Shown here piece after piece: positions 1-12,200 of a stretch of DNA of 64,000 nucleotides (within the stretch, counting starts at the first letter, position 1; each line of letters starts with the position of its first letter). Below the pieces are notes generated by a model. That model ran no database searches, had not been told where the DNA came from, and saw only the letters and a program-made list of their open reading frames with translations. This DNA comes from Pyrus communis (Eukaryota > Streptophyta > Magnoliopsida > Rosales > Rosaceae): assembly GCF_963583255.1 (NCBI RefSeq), contig NC_084816.1, positions 25,256,119 to 25,320,118 of the forward strand. The letters are read 5' to 3'. A program made the position numbers and the translations under genes.

Positions 1-815
1 TACGATCATACCATCACTATAGTTTAAAGAAAGCACTATGTATTTACATTTAGAGCAAAGCATCTTAACTCTTAATTGTATACAGAGATATGTAGACATC
101 AAAATTTTGGATAAATAAATGTTCACCAACGCATTAAAGTTTTGACAGACCATGCATACGTGGTATGTGCCATGTGTTTCACAAATCGTACACATGGATG
201 AGACTCATCAAAATCGGACTAGTTATCAAGAAGGACACATGTCAACATTTGGTGGAAATGAATTGTTTGATTTTAATTTAATTAAATCAAATATTAATTG
301 ATGGAGACAAATCATGAACCGGCCCACAAATCAAGTCCTGGTCCTTTTGTCAATTAATCAAGCCCACAATCAAGGCCAAATCCATCCGTAGTCAAGGCTT
401 GGAAAGTCTATAAATAGGAGGCTCCAAGACAAAGAAAGGGGTCCATAAATCATTTCACACCCAGACACTGAAGCTTTGCAACTCTGAAGCTCTCAAGCAC
501 TCAAACCCTCTAAACACTCAAAAACTGAAGAAGACTCGGAAAATCTGTCGTGTTCTTCGCAAATCCTATGAAGAACCACCAAGTACCCCTACATGTGCTG
601 GTTCCTCCATTGCCAAGAGCCAAAACTTTGCGGCATCCGTTCATCCAAGATCAAGTCATCGCGACCTTTGGATCAACAAGATTACATTTACACATTTCGA
701 AGATCGAATCAGAAGATCAAGTTGTAAAGAGATTGTAACCCTAAATTTACATTAATACAAATTTATTTTGTACACATGTTCTTATCTCATTCGTCACAGG
801 ATTTTTGTGTTTACA
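1..815 (+). mobile_element. Ty3/gypsy LTR (left end not resolved)
   Basis: This is the stretch upstream of a gypsy primer-binding-like site and gag. It ends in ...TTACA at 815, followed by a 2-nt spacer and the TTGGCACGCCCAGTGGGAC-type motif. It holds a good TATA box at 409-416 and an untranslated leader rich in CTCAAGCACTC-like repeats. I could not find the TG start; it may lie near 240 (TGTCAACATT) or before the window. No second LTR of this element is visible, so the copy is truncated. Confidence 0.6.
409..416 (+). promoter_or_regulatory. TATA box of the gypsy LTR promoter
   Basis: TATAAATA sits in a CTATAAATAGGAG context, about 400 bp upstream of the LTR end and ahead of a pyrimidine- and adenine-rich leader. 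This is the usual placement of an RNA polymerase II core promoter in a plant LTR. Confidence 0.6.
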
Positions 816-817
816 AA

Positions 818-837
818 TTTGGCACGCCCAGTGGGAC
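818..837 (+). other. Primer-binding-like site of the gypsy element
   Basis: TTTGGCACGCCCAGTGGGAC follows the LTR end directly. TTGGCRCGCC...GGGGA-type motifs are typical of plant non-chromovirus gypsy elements. I did not match it to a specific tRNA. Confidence 0.5.
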
Positions 838-895
838 AATCTCTTCCTTTCATCTATTTCTTCGTTTAAGAAATCCAAACACACTTCCAAATGCA

Positions 896-1997
896 ATGGC
901 ATCAAAGAAGGGACAAGTCGTTCTCGCAACCAAGGGAAAAAGCCTGAGTACTTATGTCATGAGCGAAGAATCTTTTGGCGTGACAACTCGGAGCAAGGTG
1001 AAGGCAGTCGCCACTCTTCAACATGATACTTCAAAGTTGGTGTTGCTGAGGGAGCAAAGGGAGTGTCAGAGGCGAGTGTTCGTCATCAACATAGCCTCGC
1101 CGGGGGCATCGAAGCATGCTGCTGTGGCATGTAGGATGTCATCCTAAAGCGGCCAGTGGGATTCTTTGTCTTCGAAGAACTCGAGGGAGCACTCATTATC
1201 ACTGGGTTCAGATGCAGACTCAAGTGCATGATCCTACTGCAGATTACCAACTAGCAACCACTGCACGGAGACTTCATCAGCACCCTCGATGTCTGCAAGA
1301 GAGTCACATTCTTGGGTTGCACAAGTCATGACCATCAGTGCCACCTCCATTGAGGAACAACTTGCATAGATGAATAAGGATATCGCGAAGCTAACAAAGA
1401 CTGTCGAGGAGAAAGACGTGAAGATCGCTACACTCATGAGTAGGTTAGAATCACAGCATGAAGGAGAAGCTGACCTTGACCTAAAGAAGAATCAACATGA
1501 CGAAGAGTCTGGCAAGAGAAAAGCGCATCATGTCGACAAAGTTGGAGGGAAACAAAAGCCAGTGTCCGAAGCTATATTAATAGGCTCTCTTTCTATCCAA
1601 CAACTTCAAGACATGATCACAAACACCATCAAGGCACAATATGGAGGCACTTCAAGGTATGCACTGATGTACTCGAAGCCATACACCAAGACGATTGATA
1701 GCCTACAGATGCTGATGGGGTACCAACCACCAAAATTTATGCAGTTTAACGGAAAGGTGAACCCAAAGCAATACATCGCTCATTTTGTCAAAACTTGCAA
1801 CAATGTTAGGACGGAGGGAGACTACCTAGTAAAACAGTTTGTCTGCTCTTTGAAGGGGAATGCGTTTGATTGGTACACAGACCTAGAGCCCGAGTCCATC
1901 AACAACTGGGAGAAATTGGAGCAGGAGTTCTTGAACCGTTTCTACAGTACTTGTCACACTGTCAGCATAATGAAGCTCACAAGTACAAAGCAGTGGA
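896..1997 (+). pseudogene. Ty3/gypsy gag fragment, frameshifted and truncated
   Basis: The ORF starts MASKKGQVVLATKGK, changes frame near 1110-1330, and continues in the frame open from 1370. That part has a coiled-coil stretch (KLTKTVEEKDVKIATLMSRL) and the retrotransposon gag core: QLQDMITNTIKAQYGG, YQPPKFMQFNGKVNPKQYIAHF, LKGNAFDWYTDLEPESI and FLNRFYSTCHTVS. These are signatures of plant gypsy capsid proteins that package genomic RNA. Similarity stops around 1995 at TSTKQ. No zinc knuckle, protease, reverse transcriptase or integrase follows; the sequence becomes a different, gene-like segment. The copy is not functional. Confidence 0.8.
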
Positions 1998-2434
1998 ATT
2001 ATGATTTCACTAGAATACTCGTCGCATTATCAGCATGCTGGCGGTCGACTGAACCGTTGGCTGCGGAATTCGGAGGGAGTGGGGATGTTGAGGTTGAAGC
2101 CTAATCGCCTCAGAACCTTCACTACCACTGGTAAAAGGGTTTTCTCTCTCTAGCTGTTACTTTGGCTTCAAAACTCGATAGAATAGATGACGATTCCTGA
2201 GCATTCATTTCATTCTTTACAGGTGAAGAGCTCTTCATTTCATTCACAACAAAGCTCATTTGGTAATTACTTCTAAATCTTACCTCAGTTTTCAAATCCT
2301 TATTTATTTTTTAATGAATCATTATCAAGGCGTGGCATTGCATTAATTTAATGCATACTCTATGAATGACAAACCTCTATATATATATAGGGATAGAAAA
2401 TGATTGAGGAATAAGGCTTTATCTTGCATAACAA

Positions 2435-2815
2435 CTCTTAAATTTAAGGTAGACGGGCCATGGGCCCACTCCAACAAGGTGTGGGGTCTCACGTGAAGTT
2501 TCACACATCGGCAACCACGTGGAGCGAAGTCAGGGCTCACCCGTTCGCGCGGGATCAAAGGGGACCCAGCTGTTCACGTGGATGTACGGGCCTGTCCTCT
2601 GGCTCTGATACCATCTTAAATTTTAGGTAGATGGGCCATGGGCCTACTCCAACAACACCGATACTGTCCCTACTTCGCCATCTGCTCAATCCATTAGGTG
2701 TGGGGTTTTAATACAAAAGGTCTTGGTATTAGTTAGAGTGGGGTAATTCTATATAAAGGGCTTGTTCTCAAGTCCTGGGGCCGATGTGGGACAAAGGAAT
2801 TCCAACAACAATGTC
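2435..2815 (-). mobile_element. TRIM-like element with a tRNA-Met-type primer site
   Basis: Two related arms (2440-2500 and 2613-2815) share AAATTTAAGGTAGACGGGCC-type and CCAACAA...GGTGTGGGGT segments. The left arm has an internal deletion. Read on the minus strand, the right arm starts TGTTGTTGGAATTCC, contains GTCCCACATCGG, and is followed by ATGGTATCAGAGCCAGAGG (2596-2614), which is the primer site for initiator tRNA-Met. There is no coding capacity. Size and layout fit a terminal-repeat retrotransposon in miniature. The left LTR end is not resolved. Confidence 0.55.
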
Positions 2816-2994
2816 CCCCGGTCCTTTCATTCTTCATCTTCTGAAGATGACACCTTCTCCGAATTGGGCTCCCCACTCCCCATTGCCTGAAGCTCCAACT
2901 CATCCTCGGAAGTTGAAGTTGATGACGGTGAAGCTAAATTTAATTTGTCGTTTTTAAATTTAAGTTGTAGTTTTTAAATATAGGTTGTTGTTGT

Positions 2995-3171
2995 TTTTAA
3001 ATTTAAATAATAAATTATGTTTGGCCCTTTGGCTCTCGGTTGGAGATGGTTTTTTGTGACAGGGCTAAAACGAGCCCTGTGGCCCTTGGTTGGAGATGGA
3101 GGCAAATATGATTTTGTACTGTTCATTAAAATATTAAACGTCTGACCAGCCTTCAGTTGGAGATGGCCTAA
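2995..3171. repeat. MITE remnant with GGTTGGAGATGG motifs
   Basis: Three copies of a TTGGTTGGAGATGG-like motif occur here (about 3040, 3089 and 3157). The last is a clean terminus, GTTGGAGATGGCC followed by TAA at 3172. The same terminus (GGCCATCTYCAA in reverse) bounds the insertion in a CTP synthase intron at 11623-12045, so both belong to one family. The opposite end of this copy was not found. Confidence 0.45.
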
Positions 3172-4996
3172 TGTCCCAACCTGGTACATTCATTACTTTG
3201 TTTATGTGCGTGTGCGCTATAGAGATATTACCTCTGCTTGCAGTTTCATGAATATTGCTGAACCGAGACATGCCATTTGGCCATGTGGTGTTACAAATTT
3301 CATTTCAAGCAGAAAACTAATCGTGCGAAGGGACCTCTAATGCCTTTAGAAAGCAGCATGAGATTGAAAGATGATTCCTCAAAACTGGGTAACTCTTGTC
3401 CAACTATTTCATTCTATCATGACAACTGCAACAATAACAACAATATTTATTTATTTATTCGAAAATATGACCTTCTCATCTATTACTATTGCAGTGAGAA
3501 CATATCTGCAATCAACCTTCCCCATTGAAAGAGGCCCTTGCCCACTTTTACGAATATGTCATATACGTTGTCGTTTACCCTTGAACTGTTGAATAACCCC
3601 CATTTTCCATTGTTTCTGGATAATTATTTACTGTCCATGATTCAAAAGAGCAGGTTCGGATTGGGAGGTTGTTGTACGGAGTTTCAGTCGTTTAATTGAT
3701 CCACTGGAGGAGAAAGAGGAAGTTACCATTAGAATTACCAATATAAACTCGGATACAACAGACTCAGCAGTACACTCAATGTGCACGTCTTGTGGTAGCT
3801 TAGAGGGGCTTGTAAGGACAAAAGAAGATGCAGTTGATGCCTTGTTTAGCGTGAAAGACAACGCAATAAAAAGGTAAGAAAACACTTACTCTTCTTTTCT
3901 TGATTTCGTTTGCATTTGTACCTTCATCAATAGCATTGCATTTGCTATTTTTAATCTGGAAAGTACTGGACGCATATACAGATGACTACTGCCTGTCATA
4001 AGCTCTTTACTCCTGGGATTTTTTTGTATATATATTTGCTTGTGTATTCGGATGGAAGAGTGAAGAGTGCACCACTACAGTAATTGTTCAAGTCTAGGTG
4101 CTGCTCGACTAGATACAACTTCTTGCCTTGTTAATTGTTTTTGCTTTAATGAATAGTCGCCCATGCTTAATTCTGGTTTTTGCGCCTATGGTTGTCAGAT
4201 TGAATCAGACGATCGTGAACGGCCACAAGTGGTGAGCTGATTTACATGGAAGAGACTCCTCCCCTGAAGTGAGGAGCAAGCAAAGCAAGGCCAACTATGA
4301 TTTGAGATTGGAGATAAGCCGTCAACTGGCGGACGTAACAAGACTTGGAGTGTCTGCATAATGCCTCGTTGCACCTTGAGGGAGGCTCATCCTCACATCA
4401 CCAACACCCAGTAGCATTCACAACAACGACACAGCTGGGAAATTATGCCCCTACCCTACCATAGATAGTTGTAGTAATGCATTACATGTTAGGAGAATTA
4501 CGAATGACTGGCCACACGTTTTTGATGTCACTGACCCAAAACTAGCAGGGGGCCAAATGTACATGCGACCGAGGCATTATTTGAACGGACAGAACCTACA
4601 CAAGTGTTGATTATATCCCTTGCCATTCAATTATTGCTCTAGTTAGCTTGCCAGTGGCGGAGAAATGAGAGTCGTAATCGTAATTGACCATCTCTTAACA
4701 ATAGGAAATGAATAATTTACTTTACAATAATCTCACGACCGTTTGATAAGCTGTCCCTAGCACAAAGGAAACAAAGGAAAGGAATAAACGATTCACCTTC
4801 TTCCACATAACAGCAGGGTAAACGATTCTCCGCCCGTTTAAAATAGTTCAACAATGGCCAATTTCCCAAAAATGAATATGCGACTCGTGACGCCCTTCTC
4901 TTCATATGCAACAAAGTGACAGCCTAAATGCTCATCTTGCACTCCAGATTCTGCAAATGAAGCAAGTATCTATCTGAACATCACTGAAGCATGCAC

Positions 4997-7036
4997 TTAA
5001 TCTGCAGAATCAATCCCTTTCACATCCATATCCAACATCCCGCACGATTTCTCTTGTTTAAAATCAGGCTCCGTGATACCCATAGAAGAACACCCCGCAA
5101 TTGGATAGTCCCTCTCATCAACTAAAGACTTCATGTAGGAGCATGGCTGCTCTTCAGCTTCAATATCGGATACAGGCTCTTGCCCGGAACCAAACTCCAA
5201 CTCATAAGACGGTGGGCCAGCAGGCTGTGTTCTCATTTGCACAGACCGCAAGAGTGCAGCCCTCCTCAAGTCAGCTGAGTGACAAATATCACTAGGTGAT
5301 GATGGGAATCGCCCCTCTGAATCAGAGCCTCGTTGACGAGGCTGGGAGCAGTTGAAATTAGTGACAGTGCAGCCATGTGAACTACTCGGACAAGTGGAAG
5401 GAAATCTTTGGTACCTATAAGGAGAGACAGGACTCGAGGGAACGCTATCAGGTTGGGAGGAGCAAGTATTTATGGGGTTCTCACAAAATCGAGAGTCATC
5501 TGAGTCCTCTGACATTGGTGAATATTGTAAAGACATCTCATCCCTGGAAGCATAAAGTTATGAAAACATAATGAAAAATCAGATCAGCATGATAAAGGAC
5601 ATACAATTTTCTCCTTTTCAGGAAGAATCAAGGTGGAGAAAGCAATGCAGAGAACTCCTGTTTAATGTAATGTGGAAAACATTGACTTGAAGGTTCCCTA
5701 GGAAGGGGGACACTCGAGGCCCCGATCAAACAAAAAGAGAAAAAACACTTGAAGGAAAGGAGATAACATTTGGACGACTGAAGAAAAAGATGAAAATTTT
5801 AAGCAGCCACATGAAGTACCAAATTCACCTATTGGTATACCACTTAAGCAAAAGGCCCAAAGTATGACAGTTAAAAGTACGATTACATTCTTGCAAAAGG
5901 AAGCTTATATGAGTGCATCATAACCACATCCAGTCGAAACTATACAGTCTATAACATCAGATGGCCTATTCTGTTTGAGTCATATGATATCACGGTTATC
6001 ACCAACAGACTGAATTCGGGGAAAAAATAAGAACAAAATAGGAAATAAGTCAAAGAAAATACAAAACGTTGAGTCCCATAACCCAAGAAACCATGAACAC
6101 GAACCTGTAGTCCTAAGATGTTTTACAGGCCTCGTTTGGTCTCTAGGATTGGATTGGAATAACTCATAAAATCAAGGTACGTTTACTAAAAAAGAGGGTG
6201 AACTAACATAGAAAGATGCAATAGCACCTATGACCTATGAAACTAGGCCACTTAAACATACACAGTCCGAATGTGAAGCGCAAGGTTATCATAACAATGA
6301 ATGAATGAAGGAATTGCAGTTAGTTATGTATGCGGGAAGGGGTAGTTCATTTGAGAGGGTTCCAAAAGCAGATGACGATGTTATGGAAAGTGATTGACAA
6401 GTTTGATATGTGTGTGAAAGAAGAAGTAACCTTGGATAAAACAAGGTATCAGACCTTGCTGGAGATTCCATGAGATTGTCAGGGAGAGGGAGTGGATCTC
6501 CAACTGTGAGTCCATTCAAACTAGATGCCATAATCTGCACTAGTGCAGTGCACAACAAACAAGCGAGTTATGAGGGAAATGAAGGACTAGTTTCACTTGA
6601 AACACTAACAAAATAAGGCCTATTAATGATAAATATATATAATAATAAAAAAGAAACATTTAACAAAATTGTTTGAAGACCCATGAATGAATTCAATTCT
6701 GATGGAAATGAATCAGAATTCAGAGCCAGTAAATTTTCATTCTTGAAAGGAAAAGGAAGACTCTTTAGCTTAATTCCACTAAACAAAAGTAAAGAAATTG
6801 AAAGAAAAAAGAAGAGAAAAGGAAACCTCGCTGAGATAACGCTTGTGAGAGTGGAAATTGTCGAGGTAAACCTCATCTTCAGGATCTCTGCTCCGCTTCC
6901 CAGATGGAGATGGTGAAGAAGACGATGAAGTTGATGCAGCGGATGCATTTGCAGATGATGAAGATTCTATCTCTGGGCCGCCACCACCTCCTCCTTTTCC
7001 TCCGCCTCCGCCTGATGAGCTCGACTCCGGACGCAT
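4997..7036 (-). CDS. Conserved plant protein of unknown function, 286 aa, three exons
   Basis: Exons on the complement: 6827-7036, 6431-6534 and 4997-5543. All junctions are GT-AG and the sum is 861 nt (286 codons plus stop). Exon 1 encodes MRPESSSS, a glycine run, a serine/alanine-rich tract, then KRSRDPEDEVYLDNFHSHKR and YLSE. Exon 2 opens with IMASSLNGLTVGD and ends FYPR across a split Arg codon. Exon 3 continues DEMSLQYSPMSEDSDDSRFC, a Ser/Pro-rich middle, a helix DLRRAALLRSVQMRT and the end KGIDSAD. I remember this KRxRDPEDEVYLDN...SEDSDDSRFCE pattern as a conserved land-plant family with no assigned function. It is hydrophilic, mostly disordered, and has no signal peptide or membrane segment. 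The basic KRSRD stretch could be nuclear targeting; that is inference. Confidence 0.85.
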
Positions 7037-8806
7037 TTGACAGCTTACTGTCTCTCTCGTCTAATCTCTTTTTACTGGATTTTCACTTTACTTATCATTT
7101 CCATTCACGTCGGTCTCATCATTTCCCTGCGGAAGGAAGGCAAATGAAACTGTTTCGTTCAAAAGAGTAGCTGGATTCCGACTCTCTCACTAGCTGCTCG
7201 AGAAAGGAATGGGAACACAAGAACGACGCCGCTTCAGCCCCACGATTACTGGGCCTCCATAAAAAGAACACAATATACTTGGGCCTTCCCCCACAAGCCC
7301 AAGACTCACAAAATTGAATGTGTTTTTGTTTCCATTTCCATTTCTTTAAGATGGAGTTAATTATGTTTGTAAAGGAGATACTTTCATGTAGCAGGCGGAA
7401 AATTAGTACAACACAATGCCGTGTTGACGCAGATGTAAGATATGAATGGGGGTAAAGAAGTTGATTCATCGGTTCAATTCGAAATGTGACGCTATGTAAT
7501 GGAATTGCATGCCATTTGTAATAATATTTACAATTGAAAGCGGATCAATAGTGGAGTCAAAATTTTTTTTTTTGGATGGGTTAGCTAAAATGATTAGCAT
7601 GTAATCATATGATTTTTTTTTTTTGCCTACATAAAATACTATAATAATCTACATAAAAGTAAGAACATGAAGTACTAATCCAAACGAGTTTATTAATTAC
7701 TTTCCAACTAATTTTTACACAAATAAAACATGCATACAAAAAAGCAATAGAAAGATAACAAATATTATCACTTTTGTTGAAAACAAGTACCCAAAAGAAA
7801 AAAAGGTTAGGGGATACCAATTCAAGTTGTACCATAGATATCTGTAATGGAATTGAAATCTTTTGTTATTATCAGAATCGATATTGTCGTCGAGCCCTTT
7901 TTATTAGTTACAAATACAAGAACCATGAAACATGGACTATTCCCAAAATCTTTAACCCTAATAGACAAATTCAAGGACGAATAAAAATTAACCTAACAAT
8001 TGAATCAAGAAATAAGTTAAATGAATAGATGAAGAACATACCTACTGTTGAATTTCATTAGAAAATAATTTGATGGTGATTCATAGTTTTTCTTTTCTTA
8101 GGGTAGAGAGTTTAATTTTTTGTTTTGAACGAATAGGGTAAAAAACATGGGAAATAGGAGAAACCTAATTATGTATTAATTTACCATTTTTACTTTTAGC
8201 CTAAAAATGATAAAATAATAAAATAATATATAAGGCAATAAAAGTATTATTTATAAATTAAGAAATACATTAACTAATAGTTTTGACAGGATTTGAGTGG
8301 GCTATTATATCTACAATAAGCAACAACAAGCTCATATACAAACTACTATAGCTGCAGTTTGTTAAAGTCTTCCCTAGACTACAGCCCACAATAGCCGTGG
8401 GTGTAACTCCGCCAGTGGAGAGGAATCTGATGTGATTATAGTGTTGTCACAACAGAACGAAAGTGAAATCGAATATGTTGATAAATAAGTTATTGTGGGC
8501 TTGCATGCCATGGCTAATTCGTTGCTTGTGATATGTGCATATCAATTGAATTAAAAGAAGATCCGGATGACGGAGAAAGAAAAAGAAATGCGCTTATTAA
8601 TTACGATGGAAGTGGGATGGATGCCGGAGGAACTGGGATTATTCCTCCCTCACTCAGCAGCAACGGTCCTTAATTAGGCAAAGGGAATAAAATGAACAGG
8701 CTTGTTAGATATTAATTGGTGGAAAACAAAAGAAAATGAACCAAGCATAAAAGAGAAATGGACAAGGATTGTTTGCCCTTTAACTTCTGATGCCCTTCCG
8801 TGCTTT
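7037..8806. other. Intergenic AT-rich spacer with no gene seen
   Basis: This stretch holds the divergent upstream region of the 4997-7036 gene (7037-7500) and then AT-rich sequence with T runs near 7565 and 7612. The short ORFs (7605-7835, 7774-8028) are low-complexity and lack family motifs. I see no RNA gene or element with clear ends. Confidence 0.5.
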
Positions 8807-8932
8807 CTTGTTTTGTGTGGTCATAATTAAGACACGTCAACATTTTATATTACTTTTTTATAAAAATAATAATATAAAAATAAATAGTAATATAAAATAT
8901 TGACGTGACTTAACCGTGATTACACAAACAAG
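8807..8932. mobile_element. Foldback MITE, family shared with 39675-39800
   Basis: The left arm starts CTTGTTTTGTGTGGTCA and runs to ACATTTTATATTAC. The right arm is its inverse, GTAATATAAAATATTGACG...CACAAACAAG. The loop is AT-only. A second copy with the same TGTGTGGTCACGGTTAAATC arm lies at 39675-39800 inside a Mutator-like element. It has no coding potential. Confidence 0.7.
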
Positions 8933-9262
8933 AGGCCACGAAAGGACAGACAATCTTTGTCCAAAAGAAATTTGTCTAGATGTGACAATGCTAATCATGC
9001 GTTGTAAAAAGTTATTTTCTCCTAAACAAGAAAAGAAAACAAAAATAGAAAAGTCAATGATTCCATCCATCCAATACCAAGAGCGACGTCCACGTGTGTA
9101 AGAAATGGAAACTTGGAAAAGGACTTCGAGCATCCATCTCCATCACACGATATGATACGATAAGGCACTATTCCCTTAGCGTTTCCCGCTCAGTCATAAA
9201 CACAAACGTTTGGCCTGCAAAATACAAGTGACAGGGAGGGAAGGGAAGAGAGTGTGCTCCTG

Positions 9263-12200
9263 ATGAAGTACGTGTTGGTTACAGGCGGGGTGGTCAGTGG
9301 GCTGGGCAAAGGCGTCACCGCCAGCAGCATCGGCGTCGTCCTCAAAGCCTGTGGCCTCCGCGTCACCTCCATCAAAATCGGTTCCTTCTCTTTCCTTCCT
9401 TCCTTCTGCTTTTATTACTTAATCATCTTCTCTTCGATTTGATTTGATTTGATTTACTCTACTGCTGCTGCTGCTGCTGCTTCTGCAGATCCATACTTGA
9501 ACACAGATGCTGGCACCATGTCTCCCTTTGAGCACGGTGAGGTTTTTGTTCTTGACGACGGCGGAGAGGTAATCATTGACCTTGCTAATTTCTCCAATAC
9601 CTATCCAATTCAAATCCGTGTTAGTCTTATCTCTAATCTTCATGCTGCTGAGTTTTTTTAAACTCTAATCGTAACTGTAGGTTGATTTGGACCTCGGCAA
9701 CTATGAACGCTTCCTAGATGTAACTCTTACTAGGGATAACAACATTACCACTGGCAAGATATATCAGGTGCTCCTAATAACAATGGGTGTTTGTCTCTCA
9801 TTTTATGAGTTTTATTTAATCTAATTACAAATTAGCTTTCCATTTATTTTATTTTATTTTTAAATTTTTTCCTCCCCTCTTCCCTGTAGTCTGTCCTTGA
9901 GAAGGAGCGGAGAGGTGATTACCTTGGCAAAACTGTTCAGGTGATGCTACAGAATCACCGTGTTCATAGATCCTACCTTTTCTTTTTTGCTTCACATGCA
10001 TTGAATGCTGATGACTGCCTTTCTTCCGCGAATTGAGTCAATTTAGGTGGTTCCACACATAACTGATGCCATTAAGATATGGATAGAATCTGTTTCAGTC
10101 ATTCCTGTGGATGGAAAAGAGGGCCCTGCAGATGTTTGTGTGATAGAGTTGGGAGGGACTGTGGGTAAGCAATGATCAATACATAGATGCATTACATGCC
10201 TCATTATTCTTTTCTCTGTGTTTATGTACAAAGATAATTGTTCTTCTTTCTTCTTAGGTGACATTGAATCAATGCCATTCATTGAGGCTCTACGCCATTT
10301 GTCCTTTTCAGTTGGTAAGGTTGTGGTTTATTCTGTTCCTTTGAGGAATTTTTTGATTCCACTGATGAGATAATTTCTTCACCCATATGTTGGCTTCCAA
10401 TTGTTTATTATGTTTCTATGCTGTGTGATCGATATATATATCTTCCAATGACTGCTCTAGGAATACGAGGTATGAGCGGCTTACGGTTAGATTTCTGGTC
10501 TGATATGTCAGTTATGAGCAGCTTTAGGACAATAATGTTGATATAACAATTTTATTCCAATGTTATTGAGACTTTATGCGGTGCTTTTTTATTTTTGTTG
10601 TCCGGGGTATAGATGCAATGGAATAATGCTTATCCAGAAGTAACTAACTATCTCCCTTTGGAGTTGATATGCAATTTGATCTTGAACTTTCATTGATGTT
10701 AAATGATAATTGCTGGTGTTGATTTCATTCTTTCGTCAGGGAAAGAGAACTTCTGTCTTATTCATGTGAGCCTGATACCAGTACTGGGTGTTGTTGGAGA
10801 GCAAGTAAGGTTCCTCTACTTAATTATTGAGTGTTACTTTTCTTCATTAGTTCCTCATTCAAGCTTGTAAGTTTAGAACCAAAGTTGATTAAATTTTAAG
10901 AAGAGTTTGATTAATCTTCTATGTTTCTTACTTTCTTTGCTTGTTCGTAATCTATGCAGAAAACAAAGCCTACGCAACATAGTGTGCGGGAACTAAGAGC
11001 ATTAGGCTTGACTCCTCATCTATTAGCATGTCGCTCTGCGGAGGTACCTCTTTTCACCTATCCATTAACCTTATAAGTTTTTCTTTAGTTCCCATTTAAA
11101 ACTTGCTTGGACACCTACAATGGTGCAGTGAGATCACCCGACTCCCTTGTGTTTTACTCTACCATTATTTTGGTAAGGTTAAATTTTGTGCAGATGTAAT
11201 GTATTTATTTATTTTTGTGACTGCATTGCAGCCTTTGCTGGAAAATACTAAGCAGAAACTTTCACAATTTTGTCATGTTGCAGTAAGTTGTTGCTGAATA
11301 ATTCTATTTGGCCTTTTTCTAAATATGTTTAATCAAACTTCATTTTCTTGATTACATATTGTAAATTTTATTTATGCTTTCTTACAGGCTGGTAATATTC
11401 TTAATATCCATGATGTACCAAACATATGGCACATTCCTCTCTTACTTAGGGTGGGTTCACTAACAATTATCTGTCTCCTTGGTGGTTTAATACTTTATTT
11501 AATTTTTCTTTTTTATCTAAGCTATTGTTCTGAATTGTTGTTCAGAATCAAAACGCTCATCATTCAATTCTTCAACAACTAAATCTACTAAGGTATGTTT
11601 TCACCCATTACTTCACATGTAAGGCCATCTTCAATGGAGAAGGCTAAAGGTCCAAAAGTCAAAAAATGACCTGATTTGCACAAAAACTCATCTCCAACCA
11701 ATGGCTAGGCTATAATTTTATGGAGCGCACCAGGCTATTATTTGGCCAAAGGCTGGCCAAATGTAGCCCCCTTTTAGCCCTTTTTTAGAGCTCAGCTCCT
11801 CAGTTGCAATAACTTATTCAAATTCAACGACTAGATTTGAAAACATTTAACGGTAGTTTAACTAAATTAACCAATAAATTTAAAGTATAGACTTAAAACT
11901 AATAAATATTGAGGGGGCTATGCTTAGCCTCTTTGGTTGGAGATGGTATATGAGTATGGCCTGACAATGTTCATTTAAAATTTTTTTTTGGGGGTGCTAT
12001 AATTCTGGATGGGGCCATGTTTAGCTCTTTCAATTAGAGATGACCTAAGGCTTCAACTTTTGTGCTTGATTGTTGATCAGCATTAGCTTATGTAACTTCT
12101 TCTTGTGTAATGACGCCAAGGCAATCTCTTTCTAGAATACTGTTCGACTTGGAGTTCTTTTAGCTGATATATGTGCTCTCTAGGAATGCTACATAAATAT

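Larger units (their letters stand above)
2030..4375 (+). pseudogene. Broken gene with an RRM-like exon, interrupted by a TRIM-like insertion
   Basis: Several exon-like pieces lie on the plus strand. Piece 1, about 2030-2133, reads RLNRWLRNSEGVG...NRLRTFTTTG and ends at GGTAAAAG, a usable donor; it looks like an organelle-type N terminus. Piece 2, about 2816-2940, reads SSSSEDDTFSELGS and then a stop. Piece 3, 3654-3873, is the clearest: acceptor CAG at 3653, open frame with SDWEVVVRSFSRLIDP, EEVTIRITNINSDTTDSAVH and CGSLEGLVRTKEDAVDALFS, and donor AAG/GTAAGA. The order strand - helix SAVHSMCTSCGSLEGL - strand resembles an RRM-like fold; this is inference, and no RNP1 is visible. Piece 4, from 4197 after GTTGTCAG, can read LNQTIVNGHKW then TGA, but only with a 1-nt frame change. 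A TRIM-like element at 2435-2815 separates pieces 1 and 2. Whether all pieces come from one gene is unproven. Confidence 0.4.
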
